NCBI GenBank assembly: GCA_025642065.1
Contig: JAODUP010000311.1
Coordinates: 140,001 to 204,000 of the forward strand
DNA from: Paralvinella palmiformis
Lineage: Eukaryota; Annelida; Polychaeta; Terebellida; Alvinellidae
Direction: 5' to 3'
DNA length: 64,000 nt
Shown in pieces: positions 12,816-25,345 of the stretch. Positions within the stretch are counted from its first letter, which is position 1; each line of letters begins with the position of its first letter. The notes beneath the pieces were generated by a model that worked only from the letters and a program-made list of their open reading frames with translations, ran no database searches and was not told the origin of the DNA. The position numbers and the translations under genes are program-made.

Positions 12816-14734
12816 AAAAGTGGTCATTAAACAGCAACATTTCATATTATTGTTATCATTGTTACTATCATCATAAGTGTTATTATTCACTCGTGTATAT
12901 AATTAAGTTTTTACACGTACTATTCAGCCCCAAACTTAATGAGAGGGATCATTCAGTGCCACATATTCAGCCATTCAAGAACTAACTAAGGCTTGGGGTT
13001 GCCCAAACATCTAACAACTAAAATGGACTTACACTCGGAATTTCCAGATAGTTTGATACCAAATCAATACTACCTTCTCTGTATAACGGATTATAACGAA
13101 GTTTGTTTACTAAAATGTACAGATGTTGATGGCCAAATAGTTCGTTGAGACGTTAACGTATGAAACTCAGTCAGTTGGTTCTTATAATTATATTTTTATT
13201 CAAAGTTCATAGCTTGTTAGCCCTCAGCTGTATGGATGTGGCTTAGACCTACTCACTCACTGACTCACGCATTATTATAGATTAAATGTTGATGATAATA
13301 TGTCCTTCGATTGATCAAAAGTAAAGTTGTTTTATCAACAATGAGTACCGATATTGCGACTCTCATCTGATCCACGGACAAACTGCGGTGATCCCGTTAG
13401 TAACAATAATACGTTGCGGACATCAGAATTAAAGATTCGGATCTCAGTGTAGACGGTATCCCTAAAATAGTTCATCTCATCATCTCATTTACGCATGGAT
13501 TAGTTATTTGACCATCTATCGCTAGAGTGACCAATGACGAGGCTAAACAAAACATTCATTCCTCTAATTGATGTACTGAATCAATGATACGACTTTATCA
13601 TATTTACATTTGGACCTGAAAGAATTTAATAACAATGCGAGCCTTAACAAAATATCGGTTTCATATATACACATATTACTGCACCAGACGCCATCCACAT
13701 TACATAAAGTGCACCGCGGATAAACGTTTGTCGAATAATTTCACTTCTATCCCATAATATATTGTCATATTCGACATTCTATCAAACGAACTTCTTATTT
13801 AATAATAGTCGACACTTTTCAAACTGGTTTTAAAAATTTCATACGAACAATGAAAAAAACGATTAATGGGTAAATAATACGTTTTGGGAGCATAACATTC
13901 GACAAAATGCCAATAAGGAATGGATGTCTATTCTAATTTAGATTGTATATAAAAGTCTGTTAAGTCAATGCTAATCTGTGGTAAAATAAAATACTAAGAA
14001 ACGTAGTTAACAAACATGTTCCAGTTACGATATCCTCAAGGTATATTGGTTTATATTCTGTTAAACGTATTGTACAAATACCCTTTTAAATGTATTATAT
14101 CTAAACCACATAGGAATAATCTAATTTCATTATTGATTATATCCTTTATATTCTATACACCTTTAATAATATAAATATATTTGTATCATCCACAATAAGA
14201 TTAAATTGTACTTTGTCATAGCCATTGTCCATGTGGGATATGCCGCATGTAATGCCCATTTTTGTTTAGCTAGAAAACTATTTAATTCAACAATCTGGAT
14301 CCTATAAGAGGGGTCACTTTCAATCCTGAAGGTTATCCGATATTCCTATTGTTCCTTATGGCTAACTTATTAAAATAGGATTATCACCAGTTCCGTGTAT
14401 TTATTTGTCTTCAATAAAAACCGTATAATACTTCAGCTATTATCCAAATGTATTATAATATTTTCTGTTTACTCCAGTAAAATAAAAACTAAACCCATAG
14501 TTAGAGCAGTGCACAATATCCCTCGAGGTCATGGATTCGAATCTGGATCATGCTTATATTTATAGAATTTGTTTCCTTGTGGAGTCACCTCTCGACCAAA
14601 TTCCTTAAATGTGACTGTATCTGAGGTTAATTAAATTGAATTCATAACTGAACATTTAATATAAGAAGTTAGTCTACTGAGGTTATATCCACGCTCAGTA
14701 CGTATATTATACTGTCTTCTATGACTTGATGGAT

Positions 14735-14870
14735 TAGAACGTGGGACTCATTACTCGTGATCATTATGTGCGGGAAGTCGGATGTTCGAATCCCAGCCGT
14801 GGCACTATAGTAGCAGGAGTTGCTCTCCAAAAAATGTCCAAGCTATGATATCGTATTAGAAATAAGGATG
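14735..14870 (+). mobile_element. tRNA-derived SINE, family 2, sense copy
   Basis: A tRNA-like head (GATTAGAACGTGGGACTC) is followed by a B box (GATGTTCGAATCCCAGCC) and a short tail, GTGGCACTATAGTAGCAGG. The antisense copy at 53872-53990 shares head, B box and tail but not the family 1 body, so this is a separate family. Confidence 0.55.
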
Positions 14871-15131
14871 AATTAGCGCCAAATATAGTGTTCGCAGACT
14901 ATCGTATGGAAAACATGTTTTGCTCATTTTATCGAAAAGTCGGATGGTGATATGTTGCTGTTTACGTGAGATAAATGTTTATTTCGGGTTCACGATTTAG
15001 TTGCTAGATCATTGCAGTTTACGCCTATTCTTTCCACTGTTATGACTGCTATACTTACATTGAACTCTGCTAAATTACATTTCGTTGTTTTTGGATTTAT
15101 GACAATGGATTTGGTCTTGCTTGCATTCAAC

Positions 15132-15310
15132 GGGGCGTCTCCGTGGTCTAGTTGGTGGCGCGTTGGACCAGAGATCACTACCACCCGAGTTCGAATCTCG
15201 GCGTTGGCATATATGAAGGGTGTTTCATTACATTTGGAGGTCATGCGGCCGATTTAGCCTGCCATGTGCACAAAATGGCCATTAAGTATCAATCATCATC
15301 CACATCATCT
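15132..15310 (+). mobile_element. tRNA-derived SINE, family 1, copy S5
   Basis: A full-length head (GGGGCGTCTCCGTGG, then GGTCTAGTTGGTGGCGCG) and B box GAGTTCGAATCTCGG. About 20 bases of the body between TGTTTCAT and TACATTTGGAGG are missing. CTTGCATTCAA before and CTTGCATTACA after look like a target-site duplication. Confidence 0.85.
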
Positions 15311-15340
15311 TCTTGCATTACAAACTAATAAATGTCACTT

Positions 15341-15366
15341 ATTATTATTATTATTATTATTATTAA
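15341..15366 (+). repeat. (ATT)n microsatellite
   Basis: A short perfect ATT run just downstream of SINE S5. Confidence 0.85.
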
Positions 15367-15929
15367 TTGGCATATATGCGCTAGAGTAACAGACCCAAAA
15401 TGGATCCTTGAGGCACGTCACAAATTATGACTCACAATTGGTGCCTCTCAATGTGGATTTAAAATTGTCAAGTTCAACATGTTGGCTCCTATCAGACAAA
15501 AACAAGTTCAAACCATTTACTTACTGTGTTTCGTATACATAATTATGTAATTTCTGCCGAAGAAAATGGGTACAACCAATTTGCCTGGAACTAAGCCAGT
15601 AGCAAGACATATATTTATTATATGAGTGATGGGCATGTCAGTAACATGTATTGATTGTTTTAGTAACGTACTCGATATTCCTTCCGTCATGGCCAAAGCT
15701 AGATTTAGATGTTTGTGCACTTTCAGCAATAGTAGATGGAACAATTGGTTCTTAAAACAAACTCTGTGAGATCGAGTTTGACGTGTAATCTTTAACTCTT
15801 CCCTAAGGTAATAAATAACCCGTAATAATGGATCCGATTTGATACCTTTGATTGTCTATTTTGTTATATACATGTTCAAGTCATTTTACCCAAGATAACA
15901 GACGGAAACTGGATAAAGTGAAACAATAC

Positions 15930-15968
15930 AAGTAGGTGTGCGTGCGTGTGCGCGCGTGTGTGTGTGTT
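15930..15968 (+). repeat. (GT)n-rich tract
   Basis: GT/GC alternation at the position of the GT tract of unit 1 (3220-3264). Confidence 0.85.
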
Positions 15969-16687
15969 GTGATATTTGTGATACTTGTGTATTTGTGATA
16001 TGTTATGATATTTATGGAGGCACAGACTCAGGGCATCAATACCCAAAGATCTCTAATATTTACATGTTCAAAAATAAATGCATGTATAAATGAACATATA
16101 CATAAGCCAGAATATGTAAACCTAAACATTCATAAATCTAAACATACATGAATCCACTCCTTCTCAAATCTATAAATGGGTAAACCTATGTATATGGGAG
16201 AGTTAAACAGTGATAATTAGTCTGGATTACTCGTCATCCTGCAGGATCCGGACAACCTACTTTTCGAACGTAACAATTATATCACGCCCACAATGAAACG
16301 GAAATAGGTAGTTACGTACGCACGTACCTGGAGTTGAAACATATACAAAATACAACATTTGACACCACATCTCGCAGAGAATATCTAGTTTATATGGTTC
16401 AGTGATAAGCTAACACATATACAAGATAACTAATTTGACACCCCATTTTACGGTCAACAGCAATTTACTGTGATTCAAAAGAAACCTACAACAAAAAACA
16501 CAAGTCTACACATCATATTGTTAATTCAGCTTAAGTCTGGATTCGAATAGCTATACAATCGTGCCTATTGAAATCGTACGAACAAAGCTACCCCCACGTC
16601 ACAACTAGTACTGGGACTATTGCAAACATTGACCTGAAATAAAACTAGACCGTGCATGCCCGCCGATTTGACGGGAAACAGGTCCCA

Positions 16688-16695
16688 ACTTCCGG
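16688..16695 (+). promoter_or_regulatory. ETS-like motif upstream of the THAP stub
   Basis: ACTTCCGG lies about 45 bases before the THAP start codon, in a stretch (16650-16720) richer in GC than its surroundings. ACTTCCGG is the classic ETS-family site of many animal promoters. Any function here is a guess. Confidence 0.2.
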
Positions 16696-16740
16696 TTAGG
16701 GCAAAAAAGAAAGCAGTCTGGTAAAATCAGGTTTATAAAC

Positions 16741-16833
16741 ATGGTAAATTCTTGTTGTGTCGTTGGTTCCATTAGCCGAAGAAGTAATACAAAAGGAGTA
16801 TATTTTCATTGGCAAATAACACATTTAAAATAG
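16741..16833 (+). pseudogene. THAP zinc-finger N-terminal fragment
   Basis: The 30-codon frame opens MVNSCCVVGS and continues to KGVYFHW before a stop at 16831. This matches the start of THAP domains: an N-terminal MVNSCC, a second zinc cysteine about four residues on, then a basic stretch and an aromatic-His pair. THAP domains are C2CH zinc-binding DNA readers found in host factors and in P-element-type transposases. Here the expected second cysteine is a serine (TCC) and everything after the first third of the domain is missing. The fragment is present only in unit 3, so it was probably inserted as a P-like transposon relic or a gene duplicate. I cannot tell which. The downstream ACAG at about 16841-16844 could be a remnant splice acceptor. 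Confidence 0.5.
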
Positions 16834-16959
16834 TTCTTACAGCACTTTGTTAGAGGAAATTATGCTTAACTTTTATTATATTTAGCCTGCCCCTATCGGA
16901 AACCAGCGCTCTTTGGACCTGGCGGCCCAATCAAACACCACTGAGTGCTCGGTCTAGTT

Positions 16960-16961
<2 letters not shown>

Positions 16962-17022
<61 letters not shown>
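16962..17022 (+). repeat. (TA)n microsatellite
   Basis: A perfect TA run at the position shared with units 1 and 2. Confidence 0.95.
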
Positions 17023-17025
<3 letters not shown>

Positions 17026-18351
17026 GCTAAATTATTATTTCTTGAGATTTTATTCGAGTTTCAATTTCGGAATCCTGATACTAGATTATGTGACGACCAA
17101 TACGTTATAGACCATCTCTCTTCCTCATTGATGTAGCTACCACAATACCTTTATATAAGGTGATGTTCAAATAAAGACTCGTGTTATCTCAGTAGAGACA
17201 ACTAAATACTTACAATTATATAAATAAAATACCATTAATATCCAGTACTTTCGGTAATGTAGCAAAGAAAGTAAGATCCTGGAATCAGGGAGGGATGTAG
17301 GATTGTATATTGGCTGTAGAATAGTTCGACAAATGATTGTCTCATTAGCTAACGATTTACGCGAGAATAATATTTATTTTCAGAATAACCTAACCATTAT
17401 CAGAGTGTTCTCATAAATTAGACAAATTGCCACTGTTTGCCTTCTCCGAGGCTTATGTTGTTGTTAGATGGCACATCATAGATCACAGTGTGTCTAAATA
17501 TATCTGAATGTCAATGATGATGTAGCAGCAACAGCGTTGATAATAGAAATATACCGTAGACAAGGATCTGACGTAATAAATGTATTAGTATATGTTTGTT
17601 CAATGCAGTTACACAATGTCATGGAGTATTCGCATTTTATGGATGAAGTTTGAAAGCGTTAGGTTTTAATATCTAGAAAGGAATACTAAAATGCCGGTGT
17701 CAATTCCAGAACTAGTTTATATACCAAATAATTAGATTCTATGTTATAACTGGCTATAAACTTGGTCATATATCACACATAATGTAATAATAAAGCTCTT
17801 GGATCATTGTAAATCATTATATCCGGACGATTCAAAGGTTTCATGAGATAAATGCTAATAACAAAGTTTTAGTTGGTGTAATAAAATAATATAAATAATT
17901 TTGTTTATTTAAACCTGTAATACATAAATAAATCTAGTTTAAAACTTCTAAATGGGTTTAGGCAACTTCTAGAAAGTGGTTAGAATTAATATATGCACAA
18001 ATACCGTTATTATTTGAGCAAAATATACTGATATGTAGAACATCATTCTCTGTAGAATAAACAAACATTTAGGCTTCTTCTGTATTTATACGCAATCTAT
18101 TTTATAACTTTAAGATGATAAGATAAAAGAATAGTTACTATAATATTAACACTGAAATATTAAAATTATCTTTTACAATTTGCCATTGACTTATTGATCA
18201 ATTACCAATTATTTGCTTTCCAGTATTTCGTGTGGCCTCTGTTTCAGTAGTTGTCCTAGTACTTCTGTAGAGAACAATATGAACTCTTTATTACCCTTCT
18301 GGTTTGTATTCGTATTGTATTAACGCTAACATCTTACTAAGGAGAAAAGAT

Positions 18352-18384
<33 letters not shown>

Positions 18385-18385
18385 C

Positions 18386-18426
<41 letters not shown>

Positions 18427-18454
18427 ATACTAGTAGTACTAGTATTTGTAATGT

Positions 18455-18490
<36 letters not shown>
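18352..18490 (+). repeat. (ATT)n and two (TAG)n tracts
   Basis: ATT (18352-18383), TAG (18388-18426) and TAG (18456-18490) tracts. The long frames on both strands are repeat translations. Confidence 0.95.
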
Positions 18491-19048
18491 AAGCAACAAC
18501 AAGAAAAACAACAATATAAGTGGTTGCGATGGTAGTACGTGAGTCTGCAGAATATACCAAGGTGTCGTCATATCTATATATTAACATACTTGCTTTTTCA
18601 ATTATATACTTATTAATTTAGGTAGATTCTTACACTAATATCTTGTTATTCCTCTATGTAAACTCACAAATTATATTAAACTACTGTCTATTACAGTAAA
18701 TCCTAACGATATTAGCCATTGCATCACAAATAATGAATGTTTCATGAACCCAGAGTTCAGGATGCCGCGGTGTTTACGAGCACTAATTAGCGAAATATTT
18801 TCAAATAATCTGATTTCTTGCTAATTGTACAGAGACAAAAATAACAAGGAAAACTAAATTTTGTCAGCTGCATCAAAGTGTATAATTATAGTCTATTGAC
18901 TATGATGATGATATTAATAACAAATATACATCGTACAATGATATCAACATTAATTCATTCGATATAAACTGGAAACTATTATTGGCAATAAATACGATAT
19001 GACACACGATGAGTACCACGAGAACGTCTTTGAGTTATAATTGTATTT

Positions 19049-19365
19049 AAACGTAGTCATCACTGTATGATTTGTTAGAATCATTACGACACTAAAGTGG
19101 CCATTAAGTCGTACATCAATATATCTATATATACACCATGGTGTATAATATTGATAACAACAAACAACTAGAGCTTTATCCTCAAAAGGCTGAGAGTAAC
19201 TACAGATAGAAAACAAATACACAGTAACTACTTTCAGTTATCTTTTTTTACGCTTTATTTGGTTCTCCGTTATCTAGGTCACCATAACAGTGATCATGAC
19301 GATAATACATCACGTGATCTACTGTACCGAGAAATAAAATGGCACGTTACGTTTATGATACTAGA
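19049..19365 (+). repeat. Conserved core of tandem unit 4
   Basis: Very close to the cores of units 1, 3 and 6. It holds the perfect 14-base palindrome TACACCATGGTGTA (19131-19144). From about 19339 to 19510 it is almost identical to 33074-33245 in unit 6 and shares CTACTGTACCGAG with it, where units 1 and 3 read CCACTGTACAGTG. Confidence 0.7.
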
Positions 19366-19504
19366 AGAATCCAAGTATTTGGCGATATTTTCTCTGACTA
19401 TTATAGTTTAATCAATGTTACATTAATTTGTTATTTATTATTATTATGCGGCCCATTTATCAAGCCATGTGAAGAAAATGACCATGAAACAGCAACATTT
19501 CTCA

Positions 19505-19588
19505 TTACTGTTATTATTATTATTATTATTAATATTATTATTATTAGTAGTAGTAGTAGTAGTATTCATTCATTCATTCATTCATTCT
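19505..19588 (+). repeat. (ATT)n-(TAG)n-(ATTC)n microsatellite
   Basis: Compound tract at the standard position after the fossil SINE tail. Confidence 0.9.
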
Positions 19589-20179
19589 TGTGTAGAATGA
19601 ATCCATTGATAAATGCTATAAAACAAATATTTACATCATCAGCCTGTAATGTTGCCATATTTTATCGTCTAACCGAGAACATTCTGACAGTTTTTACACG
19701 GACTATTCAGTGCACATCTCATTTAGCCGGATCATATATTGTCAAATTATCAATTATTCATGGACACCCTAAGACTTCTGGAGACTGAAAACAATTACCC
19801 ATAGTTATGGTGCCAAATCAGTATTATCTCCTCTGTATAATGGATTATAACTAAATCTGTGTACTAAACTGTAGAAATATTGATGATGGCCGAGTACTAC
19901 GTTGAGGCGTTAGCGTATAAAGCTCGATCAGTTGATTCTTTTAATTATATTTCTTTCTTGAAAGTTCATACTTGTTGCCCCATGACTGTGTATATGCCGT
20001 TTAAACTATTTATTTACTCGTTGGCTTATAGAACTGGTAGAGTACGGTTTAAGCAGCCTCCTATGATTGAACAAGCAGTACAGTTTTACTATCAACAATG
20101 AGTATCGATAGTACAACTCTCATATCATCCACAGTCACACTCGGTTGAGCTGTGTAATGGCATGATATACCGTAAACAT

Positions 20180-20225
20180 CCAGATTAAAGGTTCGAATCA
20201 CAATGTTGTCCGTTTCTATAAAATA
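20180..20225 (+). other. tRNA-like B-box relic in the unit
   Basis: AAGGTTCGAATCACAA followed by GTTGTCCG reads like the T-arm of a tRNA-derived element. The preceding 60 bases have a weak A-box-like stretch. The same module in units 2, 3, 5 and 6 (about 8500, 13420, 26090 and 33910) keeps only parts of it. It is probably an ancient SINE within the ancestral unit. Confidence 0.35.
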
Positions 20226-21873
20226 TTTCATCTGATCATCTCATTTACTTATGGATTAGCTCTTGGACAATTTATCGCGATGCCAAAGAAATCACTCATT
20301 CCATTAATTGGTGTTTTAGATCGTACCCATGGAGCAGCCATATTTCGAAAGTCCACTTTAGCCTCAAACTCCATAATAACAATTTAAACCATAAGAAAAT
20401 ATTTGTTATATGTATACACATATTACAGCTCTAGCTTTTATCCACGCTAAACGAAGTTTACCGCTGGATAAACGTCTCTCATATAGTTTCTCTTCTATCG
20501 TATAATATATGCCTATATTCCAAATTCCGGCAAACGAGCGTCTAATTTCATCAGATTCGGCATGATGCATACAATGTCAATAAGCAATGGATTTCCGTAA
20601 TATTTTGATATTATATTAAACTGACGAGCTGTCCATTTTCTTAATCTCTCCAGTCGTTTCCAAAGTGTTGTTAAATAATACACTAAGAAACGTAACTACC
20701 AAAATTAAATGTACAATATCATCACTGCTTATGTATTCATATTCTGTTGAATGTTCACTACACAACATCATACGATTTTTCTTTTAACATTCACTGCAAG
20801 TTTGTTAGCTCTGAGCCACACATTAGCAATTTAATTTCTGTTTTGATTATATCATTGATATTCTACATCCGTTGACAATACTAAAATATTTGTATCATTC
20901 ACAACAAGACTAAATTGTAGTTTGTCATGGAGATCATTCATAAGGAACATACCACAGATTACTACATGTACTTATAATTCCAAATTGTTTGAGTTTAATT
21001 ATTCACATAGGAGGATGACTAGTGTCATGTATTTGGTTTTTATCAATAAAAACCCTGTACGTCAACTGTTCTTAAAATATCTTATAATATCTTCTACTAG
21101 CTCCATTAAAATAAACCTTAAACCATGCCGACTATTGTACAAATATCAAAACACATACGTTAACTATAAGATAGCGCAGAAGTTAGAACACTCCACTTCA
21201 AACCTTCAAGTTGTCGGTTCCAATCCGGTTAATAACTATGTTTCTAGCTTATGTTTCCTTATGTTGTCGCCCTTCAGCCATATGTACTAGATATGACCAG
21301 CAGCGAGGATAAATAAATACAATTCATATTTAAAATTAAAGGGTTCGTCTAGTGAGGATTCATCCATACGTAGTACATCTGACAATGATCTATAATCGGA
21401 GAATTATTCGTTATAATAAACTCTAAGTATTGGTACAACTTTATTATATCTTCTTCTATATGAGAAAAAAATCTAAAGATTTTCTGAAAATAAAAAAATT
21501 AACAACTGATAATACTGTTATCTTAACTCGGTACTTAATAATAGTATTATATCCACAGGATGTTTCTAAATATTGCAGCTTCAATACAACATTTTTTTTA
21601 AATTACTGAATTTAAACACTGCGATTGAGATTGTATTGGTATACTTCATGTTTTTTTGTTTCTTAATAAAGTTTTATAAGCATTTCACTTTCTTGCAATT
21701 TCTGAATATCTCATTACAAATTTTAGCGTCTATACCAAAGATCTGCTTCTTTAATTAATTCACTATTTTAAAGGTGGCCGGAAAAGAAATTTCACGTTTC
21801 GAAGTAAATATAACGTAACAAACAATTATTTTATTCCCTATCAGATGCACTACCACACTCAAAACAATTCTAA

Positions 21874-22095
21874 CAACCAGCTATCATATTTCCATTAAAA
21901 TATTCCCTAAATCCTTCATTTCCGAACTTGCATAAGACATTGCTAGTGTGTACTAGAGATAGAGACGCTAGAGACGTGGATCTAGAGCAGCCACCTGTTC
22001 CGCCGACACCCAGCCCACAACAAGAGTTGGATTGGTGTGTATTTGTTTGTGTTGGTATAACCTTAATAATTCATAAATCAACACACTGGGCCTGA
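21874..22095 (+). other. Open stretch with proline-rich segment, identity unknown
   Basis: Seventy-three sense codons follow a stop at 21871 with no useful start codon. The part at about 21957-22035 is GC-richer than its surroundings and reads RDRDARDVDLEQ then PPVPPTPSPQQELDW, unlike microsatellite translation. It could be an exon or a transposon remnant; I recognise no family. Chance openness cannot be excluded. Confidence 0.2.
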
Positions 22096-22383
22096 ATGCG
22101 AATATTTCCCTTTTCCTATCACACAACGTCATTTAAAATAAAGTTATAGAACACCTAGTATGTTAACAGTTTAGTAGTGTCTACAATACACAGCCATAAG
22201 AAGCTTGAGTAGGCCTAAGTAAATTTTAATTATTTTGCCAATAAATGAAGTTTTACTTATTCACGAATGCGTGAACTGGTGAATGTCCCATAGGTTACTC
22301 CCAAGATTACCCTATTACTGCTAATACATACCCACTTTCTATTCAGTTTCTTCATCAAACTGCTGATTCATTTGAGCTTTGCA

Positions 22384-22554
22384 TCACCCAGTTTGTCGAA
22401 TATAGTTGGAATGGTATCTTCTGTGAAGCCTGACACTCTTCATGTCATATCCAACTGATCGTGCCACAGACGGGAACATAACGAACACCCGTTCCTCAAA
22501 GTTTCTCCCGCAGAGCTTGCTGTGACAAGTTGGATACCACTGCACTATGTTCAT
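22384..22554 (-). other. Small open frame of 56 codons, identity unknown
   Basis: The minus-strand frame starts at an ATG (22552-22554) and ends at TGA (22384-22386). Its composition is balanced and includes HSKLCGRNFEERVFVMFP and GYDMKSVRLHRRYH. It is GC-richer than neighbouring sequence and not repetitive. It lies in the private part of unit 4. It may be a decayed exon or transposon piece, or chance. Confidence 0.2.
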
Positions 22555-22897
22555 GAACTTTATATGTTTAATAAAGACAATATAGGTGAGTGTCTAGCGT
22601 CTATGTTTGTCAAATTAATATATCTCTGACTGAAATTTCATTTTAAATAAATAACACAGAAGATTTAACTATTTTGGGGGAAACCTTTTCCTGTAACCTT
22701 TAAGAAGATTCTACAGCTTCGTGCAATGACAGGCATGATGCAATTACTTTTTGTACCATAATTCCATAATTTCTGTTATGTTGATGATTTTCTGATTAAT
22801 AATATTGTAATCAGTCAAACTATATATCACCGATAATAAAAGACCCTATCAGCACATATTTATTTAATAAACGTATTATCAGTCAGCATTATAGAAC

Positions 22898-22898
<1 letters not shown>

Positions 22899-22932
<34 letters not shown>

Positions 22933-23109
22933 GATGTTTTACGGCCACTTTTGTGTAAATGGTAGGCTGAATGAGCTGAGCGACCTCCAAACGTAATGAA
23001 GCGAAGTCAAAGAAGAAACGCCCTTCAGATATGCCCACGCCGAGATCCGAACTCAGGCGGTAGTGATCTGTGGTCCAACGCGCTAACAACTAGAACACGG
23101 AGGTACCCA
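22899..23109 (-). mobile_element. tRNA-derived SINE, family 1, copy S6
   Basis: A full-length antisense copy with a (GAT)n tail at its left end, family body and B box (GATCCGAACTCAGG on the plus strand), ending GGAGGTACC where other copies have GGAGGCGCC. Many substitutions indicate moderate age. Confidence 0.85.
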
Positions 23110-25079
23110 TCGTACAACCGAATTAAATTCTAGTGAGCTTAGTTATACGAGTATAAATAACAGTAGAGAAAAAAATGTCACCTATAAACGTGGATCTTTA
23201 ATTAGAAAATTGTTTCATATTGCCACATGAAATTTCCAAATTAGAACATTATTTGTTATGTATAATTATCAATTAACACATACATGATATTTACGTAGCA
23301 CACAGAATAAAAAGTCAATTTAGGTTTAGTAACTTCTTTTTCACTCTAATTCAGTTAAAAACTAACATATCAAAGCTGATGCCTTGAATGAGTATAGAAG
23401 ATCATCAACTGTAAATTTACCATCAATATCTTGTCAATTTATATGTTGAGGTTAGGAATATTATTTCCATTGGCATAATCGGAATCAGCCTAAATCACAT
23501 AACTATTTAAAGGGCCTTTTAGATTAACATTATTATATTTAATCAAATTCATTTCTAAAATAAAATCCACGTTGGTGAAAGATGCATTTTATTTGTATTT
23601 GACACATAATGTTACTTAACAATAGAAACTTGTTATACATAACCATAATTATATCACATGACACGTATTTCACTTTGATTGACCATGTTTCGTTTAATAA
23701 CATTTCCCTTTAGTTTAATAACCTTTCAATTTATTAACAGTACCTTTTCACCATCCTTGTAAGCGTTTTTGACGCGTCCTTGCTGACTCCTTTGTCAGAT
23801 TGTCCTTGTCTCCTCAGATGTTTATTGTATACACTCGGTAGATATGATTACAGATGTTTACTAATAGTTTCCAGAATCGAGTCCTGTGGCTATCTTTAGA
23901 AGCACTATTTAGCCTTAATGTGCCTAATAAACACTAGTGTCGAGAATAAATAAGAAAATGCCAGCTAAATATCGCTAACAACCAATCATATATTTTATTC
24001 AAATAATATTTATCTTACTTCAAAGGCTGAATGGGATGGTCAGTAGTGTAAATAATACTCGGTAAGTTGGTATTTACACTGACACTGACGACTTCGGAGA
24101 GTTAGATAAATACAGAGAGAATTTATGGAGATAATACTCTGGGCGTGAAGACGAGTCTCAGTAATTTGTAGAATCAAATACTTACATTAGGTAAATATTA
24201 ACAACTGTCATAATTCTTCCCTGCTAAAATAAATATTACTTAGATAACAACCCGTAATAAAAAAAATACCATTTGCGACGTGATTATTCATTTGTTTAAT
24301 CTTTATAACATTTCAGATCAATTTACTCAAAATAGCAGACTAACTAATGTATTTAATCTCGCAATGACCTAACCATTATCAACGTATTCTTTACATGAAT
24401 ACATTTTTGTCTTTTAAAAGATTTATGTTGTCGTTATATGACCACCTAAAATATTACACTATGTAAATTACTAGTAAAGTAGGTATAAAGGTTTTTTTTA
24501 CAAAATGCACTTTTTTATTTAACCAAAATATATAGGTATTTGAAACATCATCCTCTGTAGAACAAATTAACATTTAATTTTCTCTTTTACGTATTTCTCT
24601 AAATTCCACAGGATAACTTTAACATAACAAATTAAAATAATGTATATTGCTTGTTCAATACTTTGCTTAAGACATGTACACTTTAATATTAACATACACT
24701 TTGACAATTTACTATTAACATATTGAATAATTACGAATTACATCGTTTTTAATATGTGATAGAGAATCTGTATTAATAGTGGTCTACGTTTGAGTGACAT
24801 TTTGTTAATATATTTTTCAAGAAACAAATTAAATGTGTCTCTCAGATTTGTCCTCTTAAATATTCTCGCTTTTCTATTAATTTCACCCCACAGAGTAGGT
24901 TCCCGGCAAAATATCCCATTTTGAATAAATATGATAATTTATAATAAAAAAAAGGTTTATGAATTCCATTATTATTTTTGTGTTTTGTTTCCTCTCATAA
25001 ACATGCTTTGTATGAAGTGACCATCACATTACATTACTCATATAAAGCTTTAATACAAAAGCAAATTGTTTAAGCATAA

Positions 25080-25345
25080 TAATATGTCTATCTATACCCC
25101 CTGGTGCGTAGTGACGATAACAACAAACATCTAGAGCTTTGTCCTCGATTGTGTGTGGGTAATTAGAGAAGAAACAAATGCACAATAAACTACTTTTCAT
25201 TATCTTTCTGTACGCTTTATTTAGTTCTCCGTTATCTAAACTACCATAACTACCATAACAATTATCAGGGCGATAATACATCACGTGATCCACTGTACAG
25301 ATAAATAAAATGGCACGTTACTTTTACGACACTAGAAGAATCTAA
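25080..25345 (+). repeat. Core of tandem unit 5 (diverged, partial)
   Basis: It keeps ACAACAAACATCTAGAGC, the TTTAGTTCTCCGTTATCT stretch and ATCACGTGATCCACTGTACAG but lacks the first ~90 bases. It shares the sequence after GTTATCTAAAC with unit 6 rather than units 1, 3 and 4. Confidence 0.6.

Larger units (their letters stand above)
10190..18235 (+). repeat. Tandem unit 3 of the degenerate array
   Basis: The longest copy. It contains modules at 10330-10560, a TAG tract (10749), 10888-11160 (very close to 31506-31860), 11270-11420, 11490-11600, 11860-12070, the core at 12225-12545, 12885-13225 and 13330-13560, then a 13620-14720 segment shared only with unit 4 (20380-21380), followed by 15790-15900, 15930-16640, 17025-17520, 17635-17760, 18035-18120 and a terminal module at 18150-18225. 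Insertions include SINEs at 11634, 12668, 14735 and 15132 and a THAP fragment at 16741. The unit has no gene of its own. Confidence 0.55.
18235..24760 (+). repeat. Tandem unit 4 of the degenerate array
   Basis: Modules in order are: 18265-18350 (cf. unit 2), TAG tracts, 18530-18600, 18640-18860, the core at 19049-19365, 19560-19790, 19830-19985, 20090-20300, the 20380-21380 segment shared with unit 3, then mostly private sequence 21400-23800 (with a SINE and two small open frames), followed by 23860-24330, 24355-24470, 24543-24620 and a terminal module at 24675-24745. The 20-kb segment includes a tRNA-like relic (21175-21235). Confidence 0.55.

Noticed and set aside
15012..15257. Overlapping 80-codon frames on both strands at SINE S5
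   Set aside because: Both run through the SINE body and matching frames can be read in other SINE copies, so they are shadows of the element.
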